64,000 nucleotides of DNA from Kaistella flava (ex Peng et al. 2021). Lineage in GTDB: Bacteria > Bacteroidota > Bacteroidia > Flavobacteriales > Weeksellaceae. The first letter of the stretch is position 1. The number at the start of each line of letters is the position of its first letter. The stretch spans positions 2,294,001-2,358,000 of the forward strand of contig NZ_CP040442.1 of the NCBI RefSeq assembly GCF_015191005.1, in the 5' to 3' direction. The notes below the pieces were generated by a model that saw only the letters and a list, made by a program, of their open reading frames with translations, searched no databases and was not told the origin of the DNA. Of the stretch, positions 33,862-45,029 are shown piece after piece. The translations under genes were made by a program, and so were the position numbers.

Positions 33862-36800
33862 TTAGAAACCGCTGCTTCCGCCAAAGGTAAATGTTGCGGT
33901 TAAACCTGCACGCACCGTTGAAAGTGGGAAGGCGGTAGAAATTTTATATTTCGTCATCAACTGATCGTAGAAGAATCGGATATTGAAATTCTGAGACATA
34001 TTATAATCTGCAGATAATTTAACACTCATCATTCTTTGTCCACCAGTAATCTGCGAATCATCTTGCAAAATATTGGTGATTCTGGTTTGACTGTCTCTTA
34101 TAGAAAGATCTCCACGCAGATTTAAATCACTTTTAATGGTTCTTTCTTTTCCTTTGAAGTTCATCTTCATTTTTAAATCTTTCAGAATATAACCAAAACC
34201 GATGATGTATTCTTTACCCATATCTTCGGTTAAAGTATGATTCACCAATCCAAGCATAAATAATCTGTCGACATTATACTGAGCACGGAACTGCATGTTG
34301 TTTCTCATCGTAACATCGGCTCCGATTAATGGTGCAAATGCTTCTACATAACCAACCTGAGAATAGGTGTAAGGATTATAAATATCACCAAACGCATCTC
34401 TGTCTGAAGCTCCATTTTTTTGAACATTATAAAAGTCAATACTCGACTGAATTCCCGACGCGGTATACGTTGAACTGTAACCGTGAAGAACATCAAACTT
34501 AGAAAACTGACTGTTTACTAATGGAATATTTTTCAATCCAGAATAAATTACTCTCCAGTTCGGAAGTGGGAAACCTGATTTCTTAGGATTGGTCATCGGT
34601 CCATCTGGAGTTTTCCCTTCAATTGCTGCCTGGAAAGCCGGCACCAAAACATATGCATTGGCTAAGGAATGTCCATCTGTAAATCCATTCGCATCAAGCG
34701 TTCCGCCCATTTGCTGGGAGATGATTCTTGCATTCGAAATAATATTATCATAAATGGTTTTACCATCTGTAAATGAAGTTCCGAAAGTCCACGCTGTTCT
34801 GGAAAACGTAACCATATCATTTCCAAAAGCAAAATCATGATTCGCGAAATTTAAATTTTGTCTTACGTTATAACCAGACTGCGTAAAAGTACTGGTGTAA
34901 TTTTGCAGGAAGTTAATATCAATTCTAAATTCATTCACCGGCATGATCTGTACGTTTGCCAGGAAATTCTGGTTTTTCATTTGAACATACGGGTCGGTCA
35001 TATAATCTGAATCTGAAATCCAACCTCTCTCCAAAATTGTTCTGCGGATATCTGCTTGCGAACCTAATAGGAAACCAGCAGTAGGACCACCTAAGGTTTG
35101 TCCGTAACCGTACCAGTTTGGTGCAGAAAGCAATCCTGGTAAAACGATACCATTATTCTCATTATAAGAAAGATCCATTTGTTTGATTGAAGTCAAGGCA
35201 TAAGCAATACTTTGCAGTGGATTCAATTTATTTTTGAATTTATAACTCTTGAAGCTATTTTTCTTATTGGTTTTTTGCCAAGCTAAATTGTAAACGTTAT
35301 TCAAGGAATCAACTTCCTGTTTACGCTTCTGCATTTTCATACTAATGTTCTGGAAGTATTTAAACTTCCCAAAGAATTTCGGCACATAAACGGTTGAAGT
35401 CGCAATGATATTATTGGTGTTTTGACCAATGCTTCCTAAACTTTCTGAACGGTTGGTTTCCGGATTCACAAAGTTGGTCATCACGGTACTTCTCGCATTC
35501 CAGTTATAAGTAAAGCCGTAGCCTAATTCAGCATTAATGAAATCTAAATAGGGTAAATATTCAAATGGCAATCTGTAATTCAACTGAACGCGGTGGTTGT
35601 ATAAAACTGGTCGTCCTGCTCTAAAAGGATCCGCAAAAATCGATTTGTTGTTCATATTATAAACACTCAAATTGTCATTTAAAGTTCGCATCGAAGAATT
35701 AATTTCCAGCTTCAAAGATTTGGTAAAATTAAATCCTAAACCATATTGCCAACCGAAATAGAAGTTTCTGTTTCTAATAGCATCAAAATCCTGACCTGCA
35801 ACTCCACCCAAAATCGCATCGATATTTCTGAATTCTAATTCATTATAATTACGGTCGATTTCTGTTCTGAAAGATAATCTTGTCGGAACTGGATTAAAGT
35901 TCACCTCTTTCATCCATCTTAAATATTTATAAGATTTTGCAGTGTCACTTACTACTTTATTAAAAGGTCGAATGACAAACGGTTTGAAAGAATAGTTATA
36001 ATCTGCATATCCTCTCAAGTATTGTCTGTAGTTCTTTTTGGTATAAACATCACGGTAATAATCGTCATTATAAATCGCAGTTACCGACACGTTTTCTACA
36101 TCGTAAAACTTCGCTTTCTTGTTCGGATTCATTCTGTCTTTACGCATATTCACCACACCCAAACTTCTTTGCTGCGTGTAAGTTCTCGCTACTTTTTTCA
36201 GCTCTTCTCTGTTCGGTGCATTCTCAAAAGTCACATCATTATCCAATGGATTATACTTCGGATCTTCGATGGTTTGCGTGTAAGAATAATTCACAGGAAT
36301 TTTCATACCTGCTTTTTCCGGTAAAAATTTATCAACGTTTACAGTGGTGTTAATACTGTAAGCAGAATGCTCAGCTTGTGATCTTTCTGCTGGTTTTTCA
36401 GCAATTCCACCAAAACCAATTGTTGAAAAAGATGCATTTGCGTTGATTAAAGCGAAATCTCCTAAGTTGAAATTCACACTTGCATTTCCTGCATAACCTC
36501 CTTTATTTTCAATTTCAGAAAGACGAATTTCATCTACCCATAAAACAACTTCTTTATTGATAAGAGTATTTTTATTTCGAACTCCTAACATAATCGTGGT
36601 CACGTTTCCTAAACTCGGACGACCTTTGATATAGATTTTCTTATTATCATCTAACATCCCATATTCTACATCTTCACGACGAACATCTATTCCTGATGGG
36701 AAATTCTGATCTCTTCTTAATTTAGCATCAACGAAATTCTGAATAGCCAAATTCACTGTATTTTCAGATGGCCAAATGTCCAGTGGTGATCTCGCGTTTT

Positions 36801-39800
36801 TAGAAGTATATTTTAATGAAGCTTCATATTCATAATAGTTATCTGTCGCGTCACTTCCGAAACGGATAAAGAATTTTGCATCTGGATCGTAGCTCGACGA
36901 ATTAACATCTTTTAAATCTTCAGCGTGAACGAACAATTCTAAATTTTTGTAACGACGCATATCTAAAGCCACATTTTTGAAAACTCCACGAGAAGTATTT
37001 TTCTCTAATGGTTGTGCTTTCATATATAATGAAGATTCGTTTTGTCTTTGTGCACCAGCATTTCCACTAAGAATTTGTCTTTCGATTCCTGGAGGAAGAA
37101 CGTAAGGAGGTTCGTTTAAACCATTCTCTTCTAAGTTCACACTACCAACATCTAAATTCTGATCAGTTACCGGCTGAGTTCCTTCATTATCATCGGGAGC
37201 ATTGGTTGCAATATTCTTGGTATATTTTCTCCAGTCACTTCTTACTAAATCTAATGTTCCGAAACGGATGGTTGATGCTTGATCAAATCCTGTTAATAAC
37301 ATTCTGGCATAACGAACATTATTTAAAATAGAGGCATCTGCAACACCACCAACATTGGCATCATCAAATTGAGCAACAGGAACGCGGAATAAAAACCATT
37401 TGTTTTTTCCAGTTTGACCGTTTTGGAATTTCGCTTCTACTTCTTTAACATCGACGATGAAATTTTCTCCCAAAACCATTTTGTTTTTATCAAGTTCAAT
37501 GGTGTATTGGTTGTAATCTTCATTTTGATCTAAATTATAATCACGGTTGATATCCTCCGCATCCGGAGTTTGAGTGGCAACTTCCAAAGTATTACTTTGT
37601 GAATTCCCTTCTGGTCCGCGGAAATATTTATAACGTTCCGTTAATGAAGAAGCTTGTTCTCCCTGGAATTTATCTGATAAATAAAACACGAAATCATCAG
37701 AAGCCGGATCCATAACATTGGTTACCGGATTGATAAAGTTGGTTCCAAATTTCGCAGCTTCACCTTCTGCATCTAAACCATCGTATCCTAAATCCTGTGC
37801 AGCTCTGTCTTCATTTTCACTTGAGAATGCATAAAGAACTGGGAATTGATTCGGTTGAACTCCCCAATTCGTAGTGGTAACATTTGCTGGAACGCTCGGT
37901 GTTGGCAATCCATTTTCGTACATTAGTTTACCATCTTTCAGAACATCTTCAGAAACATTTCCTAAATGTAAAAGTAATTTCGGGTTGCTTCCCAAAGCAT
38001 TTCCATCAGCGTAAGGATCCATCATCCAGAATTCCACATACTCAATATTAGAATTGGTAAAGTTAGAAACCGAAATCGGTCTCATTAAACCTGCCCATCT
38101 TTGTTGTGTAGTTTCAGCATTTTTATTGACGTTATATGGCCCTCTTTCGTTCGGGAAATAACTTAAATCAAAAGTATTCGTATATAATTGTTCACCCGCT
38201 ACGAAATCTCTACTGTTGTATAATTCCTGAGTTTGAACTCTTCTTGAAGCGTGATTAGAAACCGCGGCAGCATTAATTCCATTCGGAGCTTTCCCACCAA
38301 TTCCGTAGAATCTCGGGTCGATATTATACCATGATAACAAACCTCTTCCGTTTCCAGAAGCAAGATCATCATTTAAACCTCCATTCAAAAAGAAAGGTTC
38401 TGGATTTTTTTCCGGCTTAGAAGCTAAACTCCACATCGCTGGTTCTTTCAATGAAATCTTAGAAGTACTTTGTTCGAAATCATCAATATAAGCTTGGTCA
38501 CCAATTCCTTTATTTTGTCCCGGAATTAAATAAGCACCTTCTGCAAGGAAACTTAAATTCGACGGCGCTTCTGTATTTACAAAAGGAATTTTATCAGTTA
38601 ATCTTGTCAAGAATGGCAACTCATTATTATATAAAATATTGAATCCCGCCATCGTATTATTCACCGCTTCCTGACCGAAATTTACTTTCTGTGTTAAAGG
38701 AGTTTCAGCATAATTAACAACCGTTGCACCAACGGTAAGATGTTCATCGAACTTTCTTTCTAAGTTTAAACCTAAAAATCTTTTTCTTTGCGTATTAAAA
38801 GTCAATTGATTTTCAAGGGAAATATTAACGGCTTGACCAGATTGTTTAACGGTTTCATTAATAATATTGACCGATCCCAACATATAATCTACGGTATAAT
38901 CAACTCCTTCCGTAAGCTGAACACCATTTGCAGAAACCTTAACTGAACCTTGCGGAACGTTAATCGCTCCAAGAGAAATTCCTGCACCTTGAGTTCCTTT
39001 GAATCGACCTTCCATTGTGTAACGCAAAGCTAAATTACTTTGAGAAGCAACTTGTTTTTGCTGGTCATACAATTCATTAAATACGAATTTTGGATCACTC
39101 GTTCCCAACACCGTTTGCAAATAAGCACCGAAAGGTTTTGCTTTGGTGAAAATTACTTTTCCATTTTCAGGATCAACGGTAATTCCTGGTACGAAATCAA
39201 AAATACCATCTCCAGTTATTCCACCATTTTCCTGTAAATCGTTATTCATATTCAAACGATCCCAGTTGAATAATTTCAAAAGTTCTGGATTAACCTGTGG
39301 ATTTGGTGTGTTAACTGTGGTTGGTAAATAATTTACTTTTCCACCATTTTGTGGGTCACGGTAAAAAACATTTAATAAAAATCCGTCCGGATTAATTTGA
39401 TTGGTATTTAATGGATAAATATTCTTCATCATCAAATCCCACATCGGCGACGTCGTTTTTACGGTATTGTTTGGTTTCAAAACTTTGGTAATCAAAACCG
39501 GGCTTTCTTCTGAAAACTCACCGACTTTATAAACCTTGTTATCACCATTCAATGTAAAACTATAGGAAACCGCCAAAAGCTGGTTGTCATTCAATCTTTG
39601 ATTAAGGGACATATATCCCAACTGCGGATTAAATGTAAATTCATTTTGATTTAATCTTCGTGCTCTTCTGTTGAAAATATATTGTTCTCCATCTGAATAA
39701 GCTTCTGGTGATCCATTTGCATTTGGAAAAAGTTGTCCTTTTATAATATTGCCATAATCCGTTCCTGCATCTCTTGGACTTCCAATCGCATTCGAAATTC

Positions 39801-40947
39801 CCTGATAAAGATTATTTTGAGAGTTATCTGGGAATCCAGAAATTCCTTCACCCAAATCACGAATCCCCAAAACTCCTTTTTGATCCTGAAGATTTCCTGA
39901 ACCTTGATCTAAAACCCATGCTTCAATTCTGGTAATGCTGATTCTTGAATTAATCTGCGGATAATTAATAAGTGCTTTATCGTAATTGTTTAAAAAATAA
40001 TGGTCTAAAAAGTAATGCTGATTATCTTCATAATCAATCGCATTTAATTTAAAAGTATTCATCACACCGCCACCTTGTGCGACAATGTTTCGGGCTTCAC
40101 CTTGTTGTTGAGAAAACACTAAAGTTCCAGTAGTTTTACCCAACTGGAATTCGGTCTTTAAACCAAACAAAGATTCTGACCCACGAATTAAATTAGTAGA
40201 AAGCGGCATATTAACATTTCCGAATTCTACTCTTTTTATAATTTTATCTTCGCCGCCAGTAGTTTTATCGCTTAAACCTTTTGACTGTAAATCTTTCCAG
40301 GATCCTTTTGCCTGCCAAACCAAATTCATTCTGTTCTCAAAAGCAAAACCACTTTGAGTATCGTAATTCGCTTTCAGTTGAAGGTTTTCACCAACTTTAC
40401 CCAACAATCCCATTTGAATTCTCTGTTGAATATCAATGGCAAAATTGGTTCTGTTTTGTGGTAAAATTAAAGGATTATCGATTTTTTGGTACAATCCGCC
40501 AATATCGAAAGAAGCGAAACCTTGTGGAATAATTTCGATTTTATTACCTCCGAATAAACTTTCGAAAATTTTATTTTTAATACTGACACTTGGAAGTAAT
40601 CCTTTTTTAATGGCTTCAGTTTGGTCTTTTCTATAACCTAAAGCACTGGTAGCAGACTTCTCTTTATAATATTCGCTCAATTGATTACTGAGCATATATT
40701 GATGATATTCTGCAGACGTCATCGACATCGGATTGCCGACCACCGTATTTCCGATTTTGGGATAAAGAATATACATTCCGCTCGACACATCGTAAAATGC
40801 ATCATACCGCATCGGGTTGGGTAAAGAAAAATCTTTCCGAACTGATGAACTATCGCTTGGCTTCTCTTGTGCAAAAATACTTGCAACCGAAAAACATGTT
40901 AAAACTAAAACTAAAAATCTATGCCAAAAAAAACTATTCTTCTCCAA
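33862..40947 (-). CDS. sprA: SprA, giant outer-membrane translocon of type IX secretion
   Basis: SprA (Sov in Porphyromonas) is the very large outer-membrane beta-barrel through which T9SS cargo leaves the cell, and it is required for gliding in species that glide. The 2361-residue length fits the family (about 2300-2500). A signal peptide (LVLVLTCFSVASIFAQ) is followed by the early motif NPMRYDAFYDVSSGMYILYP. Many beta-strand segments rich in aromatic residues follow, ending in ATFTFGGSSGF with a C-terminal Phe typical of outer-membrane barrels. It starts 3 bases after ruvA stops, in the maeB-ruvA-sprA order. Confidence 0.96.
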   Translation of the reverse strand: MEKNSFFWHRFLVLVLTCFSVASIFAQEKPSDSSSVRKDFSLPNPMRYDAFYDVSSGMYILYPKIGNTVVGNPMSMTSAEYHQYMLSNQLSEYYKEKSATSALGYRKDQTEAIKKGLLPSVSIKNKIFESLFGGNKIEIIPQGFASFDIGGLYQKIDNPLILPQNRTNFAIDIQQRIQMGLLGKVGENLQLKANYDTQSGFAFENRMNLVWQAKGSWKDLQSKGLSDKTTGGEDKIIKRVEFGNVNMPLSTNLIRGSESLFGLKTEFQLGKTTGTLVFSQQQGEARNIVAQGGGVMNTFKLNAIDYEDNQHYFLDHYFLNNYDKALINYPQINSRISITRIEAWVLDQGSGNLQDQKGVLGIRDLGEGISGFPDNSQNNLYQGISNAIGSPRDAGTDYGNIIKGQLFPNANGSPEAYSDGEQYIFNRRARRLNQNEFTFNPQLGYMSLNQRLNDNQLLAVSYSFTLNGDNKVYKVGEFSEESPVLITKVLKPNNTVKTTSPMWDLMMKNIYPLNTNQINPDGFLLNVFYRDPQNGGKVNYLPTTVNTPNPQVNPELLKLFNWDRLNMNNDLQENGGITGDGIFDFVPGITVDPENGKVIFTKAKPFGAYLQTVLGTSDPKFVFNELYDQQKQVASQSNLALRYTMEGRFKGTQGAGISLGAINVPQGSVKVSANGVQLTEGVDYTVDYMLGSVNIINETVKQSGQAVNISLENQLTFNTQRKRFLGLNLERKFDEHLTVGATVVNYAETPLTQKVNFGQEAVNNTMAGFNILYNNELPFLTRLTDKIPFVNTEAPSNLSFLAEGAYLIPGQNKGIGDQAYIDDFEQSTSKISLKEPAMWSLASKPEKNPEPFFLNGGLNDDLASGNGRGLLSWYNIDPRFYGIGGKAPNGINAAAVSNHASRRVQTQELYNSRDFVAGEQLYTNTFDLSYFPNERGPYNVNKNAETTQQRWAGLMRPISVSNFTNSNIEYVEFWMMDPYADGNALGSNPKLLLHLGNVSEDVLKDGKLMYENGLPTPSVPANVTTTNWGVQPNQFPVLYAFSSENEDRAAQDLGYDGLDAEGEAAKFGTNFINPVTNVMDPASDDFVFYLSDKFQGEQASSLTERYKYFRGPEGNSQSNTLEVATQTPDAEDINRDYNLDQNEDYNQYTIELDKNKMVLGENFIVDVKEVEAKFQNGQTGKNKWFLFRVPVAQFDDANVGGVADASILNNVRYARMLLTGFDQASTIRFGTLDLVRSDWRKYTKNIATNAPDDNEGTQPVTDQNLDVGSVNLEENGLNEPPYVLPPGIERQILSGNAGAQRQNESSLYMKAQPLEKNTSRGVFKNVALDMRRYKNLELFVHAEDLKDVNSSSYDPDAKFFIRFGSDATDNYYEYEASLKYTSKNARSPLDIWPSENTVNLAIQNFVDAKLRRDQNFPSGIDVRREDVEYGMLDDNKKIYIKGRPSLGNVTTIMLGVRNKNTLINKEVVLWVDEIRLSEIENKGGYAGNASVNFNLGDFALINANASFSTIGFGGIAEKPAERSQAEHSAYSINTTVNVDKFLPEKAGMKIPVNYSYTQTIEDPKYNPLDNDVTFENAPNREELKKVARTYTQQRSLGVVNMRKDRMNPNKKAKFYDVENVSVTAIYNDDYYRDVYTKKNYRQYLRGYADYNYSFKPFVIRPFNKVVSDTAKSYKYLRWMKEVNFNPVPTRLSFRTEIDRNYNELEFRNIDAILGGVAGQDFDAIRNRNFYFGWQYGLGFNFTKSLKLEINSSMRTLNDNLSVYNMNNKSIFADPFRAGRPVLYNHRVQLNYRLPFEYLPYLDFINAELGYGFTYNWNARSTVMTNFVNPETNRSESLGSIGQNTNNIIATSTVYVPKFFGKFKYFQNISMKMQKRKQEVDSLNNVYNLAWQKTNKKNSFKSYKFKNKLNPLQSIAYALTSIKQMDLSYNENNGIVLPGLLSAPNWYGYGQTLGGPTAGFLLGSQADIRRTILERGWISDSDYMTDPYVQMKNQNFLANVQIMPVNEFRIDINFLQNYTSTFTQSGYNVRQNLNFANHDFAFGNDMVTFSRTAWTFGTSFTDGKTIYDNIISNARIISQQMGGTLDANGFTDGHSLANAYVLVPAFQAAIEGKTPDGPMTNPKKSGFPLPNWRVIYSGLKNIPLVNSQFSKFDVLHGYSSTYTASGIQSSIDFYNVQKNGASDRDAFGDIYNPYTYSQVGYVEAFAPLIGADVTMRNNMQFRAQYNVDRLFMLGLVNHTLTEDMGKEYIIGFGYILKDLKMKMNFKGKERTIKSDLNLRGDLSIRDSQTRITNILQDDSQITGGQRMMSVKLSADYNMSQNFNIRFFYDQLMTKYKISTAFPLSTVRAGLTATFTFGGSSGF

Positions 40948-40950
40948 ATG

Positions 40951-41535
40951 TTAAATATTTTTTAAAATTTGCTTCACCAAATCTTCTACTCGAAGATCAG
41001 GATTCTGCTTTAGAATTCGATCTGCTATCTTCTCACTCATTTTTTTGGAAATGCCCAAAACCTCTAATGCAGATAACGATTCTTCTTTCACTTTATTATT
41101 CACAAATATAGAAATATTTTCATCAGAAACACCGAATTTTTGGACTTTATCCCTCAAATCGATAATGATTCTCTCGGCAGTTTTCGCACCAATTCCCTTT
41201 ACCTTTTGCAACATCACACTATTATTAGAAAGAATACCCGCAGAAATTTCCGTAAGGGACAAAGATGAAAGCATAATTAAGGCAGAAACTGGCCCTACTC
41301 CGTTAACGCTTATTAACAGATTAAACATCTCTTTTTCTAAAATTGTGTTAAAACCAAAAAGCAAATTGGCGTCTTCACGAATGATCTGTTGAATATTTAA
41401 AAAGGTTTCTTTTCCTAAAACCAATTTCTCGGAAGTTTGCAAACTGACGCCTACTAAATATCCAACTCCCTGTACATCAATAACGACAGAAGTTGGGTTG
41501 AGTTGTTGTACAATTCCTTTTAAAGAATAAATCAT
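40951..41535 (-). CDS. ruvA: Holliday junction branch migration protein RuvA
   Basis: RuvA binds four-way junctions and loads the RuvB motor. The 194 residues show the OB domain (MIYSLKGIVQQLNPTSVVID), two helix-hairpin-helix motifs (LLISVNGVGPVSALIML, KVKGIGAKTAERIIIDL) and the C-terminal RuvB-binding domain (about 148-194). The gene is directly followed by sprA and lies 108 bases after maeB. Confidence 0.97.
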   Translation of the reverse strand: MIYSLKGIVQQLNPTSVVIDVQGVGYLVGVSLQTSEKLVLGKETFLNIQQIIREDANLLFGFNTILEKEMFNLLISVNGVGPVSALIMLSSLSLTEISAGILSNNSVMLQKVKGIGAKTAERIIIDLRDKVQKFGVSDENISIFVNNKVKEESLSALEVLGISKKMSEKIADRILKQNPDLRVEDLVKQILKNI

Positions 41536-41577
41536 TTGGTGTTTTTATAAGTCGTTTGTAATTTTTAGTACTAAATA

Positions 41578-41632
41578 AAATTTCACCAAAATTATTTCCT
41601 CCAGTGATGAAGTTTCTAATCTTGGTGAAATT
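41578..41632 (-). terminator. Long hairpin between maeB and ruvA
   Basis: On the minus strand AAATTTCACCAA pairs perfectly with TTGGTGAAATTT across a loop of about 31 bases, followed by ATTTAG. It may be a weak terminator of maeB or an attenuating structure, because the loop is long and the T tract poor. Confidence 0.45.
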
Positions 41633-41643
41633 TGTAAAACAGA

Positions 41644-43929
41644 TTATGCTTCCTCTCTGCGCTGTGCATCAAGAACCGCAATCGTTGCTAAATTCACGAT
41701 TTCATCTACACTTGCGCGCATCTGTAAAACGTGAACTGGTTTTTTCAAGCCCATTAAAATTGGACCGACAACTTGCGCTACTTTTAATCCTCTGATAATT
41801 TTATAAGAAATATTCGCACTTTCTAGATTAGGGAAAACAAAAACGTTTGCCGGAGTTGTACCTAATTTCGAGAATGGATAATCTGAAAGGTGATCGCTAT
41901 TCAAAGCAAAATCTGGTTGAATTTCACCATCAACAATCATTTTCGGATATTTCTCATGAAGGATAGAAACTGCTTTTGCTACTTTTTTAGAAGTCTCAGA
42001 AATTCCTGCAAAGTTCTCAAAAGACAACATTGCGATTCTTGGTTCGATGGCGAAAGTTTTTACGGTCATTTCTGCCATTCTTGCAATATTCACCAAATCT
42101 TCTGACGTAGGATTTTGATTAATAGAAGTATCTGCGAAGAACAAAGGTTTTTTCTCTGTCATAATCATCATCATTGATGAGATTTTGTCCACGCCTTTTT
42201 CTTTCTCAACAATTTTTAAAATTGGTTTTAACGTAGAAGAATAGTTTTTAGAGAAACCAACGATTAATGCATCAGTATCACCGTGGTGTAACATTAGCGG
42301 ACCGAAATAATCTCTTTGACGAACATATCTTTTCGCTTTGTATTCGTTCATTCCTTTGCGCTGACGTAATTTCCAAAGCGTTTCACGATATTTAATACGG
42401 TTTTCTTCTTGATCTTCTCCCATTGGGTCTACAATCGGCACATCGATATCGATACCGAATTTCTTCATCTGCTCTTGCACATATTTTTTCTCACCCAATA
42501 AAATCGGCTGAGCAATTCCTTCTTCATAAAGAATTTGTGCTGCTTTTAATACATTGTATTCTTCAGCATTACCAAGCGTAACTCTTTTCGGATTAGAACG
42601 CGCTCTGTTCTGCATCATTCGGATCAGTTTCTCATCACGACCCATTCTGTCAAGCAACGCATTTTCGTAATCGTCGAAATTTTCAATAGGTTTTCCAGCG
42701 ATTCCACTGTCCATCGCTGCTTTTGCTACTGCTTTTGAAACCCTTGTTATCAAACGGTTATCAAATGGTTTTGGAATAAAATATTCTCTTGAAAAGCTAA
42801 GACCTTTTAAGTTATAAGCAAGAATTACTGCTTCTGGAACGGGTTCCTTGGCTAAATTAGCAATTGCATGAACTGCAGCCAATTTCATCGCTTCATTAAT
42901 TCCAGTTGCCTGAACATCAAGCGCACCACGGAAAATATATGGAAATCCTAAAACGTTATTTACCTGATTAGGATAATCACTTCTTCCGGTCGCCATGATG
43001 GTATCTTTTCTGGTTTCCATCGCGAGCTCATATTCGATTTCAGGATTTGGATTTGCCAAACCGAAAACCACTGGATTTTCTGCCATGGTCAAAAGCATTT
43101 CTGCTGTCATCACATCTGCTTTTGAAAGACCGATGAAAACGTCTGCTCCTTTCAAAGCATCTGCCAAAGTTTCGATTTCTGTATTTGCTACAAAATCAAG
43201 TTTCTCTGGTGTAAGATTTTCTCTTTTATGATTGATGACTCCTTTAGAATCACACATCAAAACATTTTCTTTATTTAATCCAAGTTCTAAATAAAGTTTA
43301 GTACAAGCAATCGCCGCAGCTCCTGCCCCATTAACTACCACTTTTACTTCACCGATTTTTTTACCTGCGATTTCAAGAGCATTTAATAATGCTGCTGCAG
43401 AAATAATTGCTGTTCCGTGTTGATCATCATGCATCAATGGAATATTCAATTCTTCTTTTAATCTTTTCTCAATATAAAAAGCTTCTGGAGCTTTGATATC
43501 TTCTAAGTTAATTCCACCGAATGTTGGCGCAATTCCTTTAACGATTTCTATAAATTTATCTGGGTCTGTCTCGTCGATTTCAATATCAAAAACATTAATA
43601 TCTGCAAAGATTTTAAACAAAAGTCCTTTACCTTCCATCACTGGTTTTGATGCTTCTGCACCAATATTTCCTAAGCCTAAAACTGCTGTTCCGTTTGAAA
43701 TTACGGCTACTAAATTTCCTTTTCCGGTATATTCGTAAGCTAATTTTGGATCTCTTTCAATTTCTAAACAAGGTATTGCTACTCCCGGAGAATAAGCTAA
43801 AGATAAATCTCTTTGGGATGAGTGTGGTTTTGAAGGAATTACTTCTATTTTTCCTTTCGGTTCAACGCTATGATAATCAAGGGCTGCTTGGTTAAAATTC
43901 TTTTCGTCTCTGTTATTTTTAGTGGACAT
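41644..43929 (-). CDS. maeB: NADP-dependent malic enzyme with phosphotransacetylase-like domain
   Basis: Converts malate to pyruvate and CO2, supplying NADPH. I chose the ATG at 43929 (MSTKNNRDEKNFNQAALDYH), giving 761 residues. Residues about 15-430 are the malic enzyme part with SLAYSPGVAIPCLEI, MHDDQHGTAI and the nucleotide-binding VVNGAGAAAIACTK. Residues about 440-761 resemble phosphate acetyltransferase (DALIVGFSKNY, KIIRGLKVAQVVGPILMG). In this fused class the second domain is regulatory and binds acetyl-CoA, with no transferase activity. It lies upstream of ruvA-sprA. Confidence 0.95.
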   Translation of the reverse strand: MSTKNNRDEKNFNQAALDYHSVEPKGKIEVIPSKPHSSQRDLSLAYSPGVAIPCLEIERDPKLAYEYTGKGNLVAVISNGTAVLGLGNIGAEASKPVMEGKGLLFKIFADINVFDIEIDETDPDKFIEIVKGIAPTFGGINLEDIKAPEAFYIEKRLKEELNIPLMHDDQHGTAIISAAALLNALEIAGKKIGEVKVVVNGAGAAAIACTKLYLELGLNKENVLMCDSKGVINHKRENLTPEKLDFVANTEIETLADALKGADVFIGLSKADVMTAEMLLTMAENPVVFGLANPNPEIEYELAMETRKDTIMATGRSDYPNQVNNVLGFPYIFRGALDVQATGINEAMKLAAVHAIANLAKEPVPEAVILAYNLKGLSFSREYFIPKPFDNRLITRVSKAVAKAAMDSGIAGKPIENFDDYENALLDRMGRDEKLIRMMQNRARSNPKRVTLGNAEEYNVLKAAQILYEEGIAQPILLGEKKYVQEQMKKFGIDIDVPIVDPMGEDQEENRIKYRETLWKLRQRKGMNEYKAKRYVRQRDYFGPLMLHHGDTDALIVGFSKNYSSTLKPILKIVEKEKGVDKISSMMMIMTEKKPLFFADTSINQNPTSEDLVNIARMAEMTVKTFAIEPRIAMLSFENFAGISETSKKVAKAVSILHEKYPKMIVDGEIQPDFALNSDHLSDYPFSKLGTTPANVFVFPNLESANISYKIIRGLKVAQVVGPILMGLKKPVHVLQMRASVDEIVNLATIAVLDAQRREEA

Positions 43930-44018
43930 AATATATTGATTTTTTATAAACACCTAAAGGTACGAAACCTCTATCGATGTATGTTTTAAATAAATTCTTT
44001 AATAATGATATTAAAAGA

Positions 44019-44879
44019 TTAGTCGAGGTTTAAGATGTATTTCTTATGATAATCGACCAAACTTTCTATTGGTTTTTGAACTACTTTTCCAATGGTTAAA
44101 TTAAGTTCTGCCGCAGCTGCTCGTAAAATATCTTCGTAAATATATGCGATGTAACCGATGAAATTAATTTCGATTTCACCCGATTCGGGATAAGGAAGAA
44201 CTTGGTAATCAAGGAAGTTTTTCATTTCATCGAAAACCATATTTTGAAAATAAGGATGAGCTTTATGTTCGGCAATAAATTTATTGAATTCTCCCAAGTA
44301 CGCATTGGCTCTCGGATTATGATACATCATTTTGATGGCCTCTTCAATAGTCAGATTATACGTTTTAATAAAATCACGTTCCAAATCCGCTGGGAGTTTC
44401 TTCATAAAAAAACGACGCAGTAAATGCTTTCCTAAAGCGCTTCCGCTGCCTTCGTCACCGATCAGGAAACCGAGTGAAGGTAAATCTATTCTGATCTTTT
44501 CACCATCAAAAAAGCAGGAATTAGAACCCGTTCCCAAAATACAAACAATCGCCGGTTTCCCAGTGTAGGCTGCATAAGCCGCAGCGGTCATATCTTCTTT
44601 AATCCGAACTTCTGCTTGAGGAAAAGCTTTTATAAACTCATTTTCTACTCTTTTTACATTTTGTGCTGTACCGCAACCTGAACCGTAAAAAAATACTTTT
44701 TCGATGTGATTTTTCACAAAAAATAAGTCTTGGTTTCTGTCAATTTCCTGACCAATAAAATCAGGATTTATAATATTGGGATTAAACCCTAAAGTTGTTG
44801 TCTTCAAATGAGGTTTTCCCGAATTCTCCAGGATCACCCAATCACATTTGGTCGAACCGCCGTCTATTATGGCAATCAT
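44019..44879 (-). CDS. BadF/BadG-type N-acetylglucosamine kinase-like ATPase
   Basis: ASKHA-fold sugar kinase candidate of 286 residues. The phosphate-binding loops are MIAIIDGGSTKCDWVILE at the N-terminus and CILGTGSNSCFFDG (about 113-126). GDEGSGSALGKHLLRRF (about 140-156) is the family signature of the N-acetylglucosamine kinase/BadF group. Substrate cannot be read with certainty; amino-sugar salvage is the likely role. It stands alone downstream of the NfuA-like gene. Confidence 0.85.
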   Translation of the reverse strand: MIAIIDGGSTKCDWVILENSGKPHLKTTTLGFNPNIINPDFIGQEIDRNQDLFFVKNHIEKVFFYGSGCGTAQNVKRVENEFIKAFPQAEVRIKEDMTAAAYAAYTGKPAIVCILGTGSNSCFFDGEKIRIDLPSLGFLIGDEGSGSALGKHLLRRFFMKKLPADLERDFIKTYNLTIEEAIKMMYHNPRANAYLGEFNKFIAEHKAHPYFQNMVFDEMKNFLDYQVLPYPESGEIEINFIGYIAYIYEDILRAAAAELNLTIGKVVQKPIESLVDYHKKYILNLD

Positions 44880-45029
44880 ATAATAATCGTTTAATCTGCT
44901 AAAATATTAATTTAATTTCAATCAGTTTTAGATTTAAAGAAATAATTGAAATTACTTCTGCTAAAAGCTTTTCAAATAAAAAACGGACAAAAGTCCGTTC
45001 CTAATTGTATCAAATCTTTAAATTTAAAA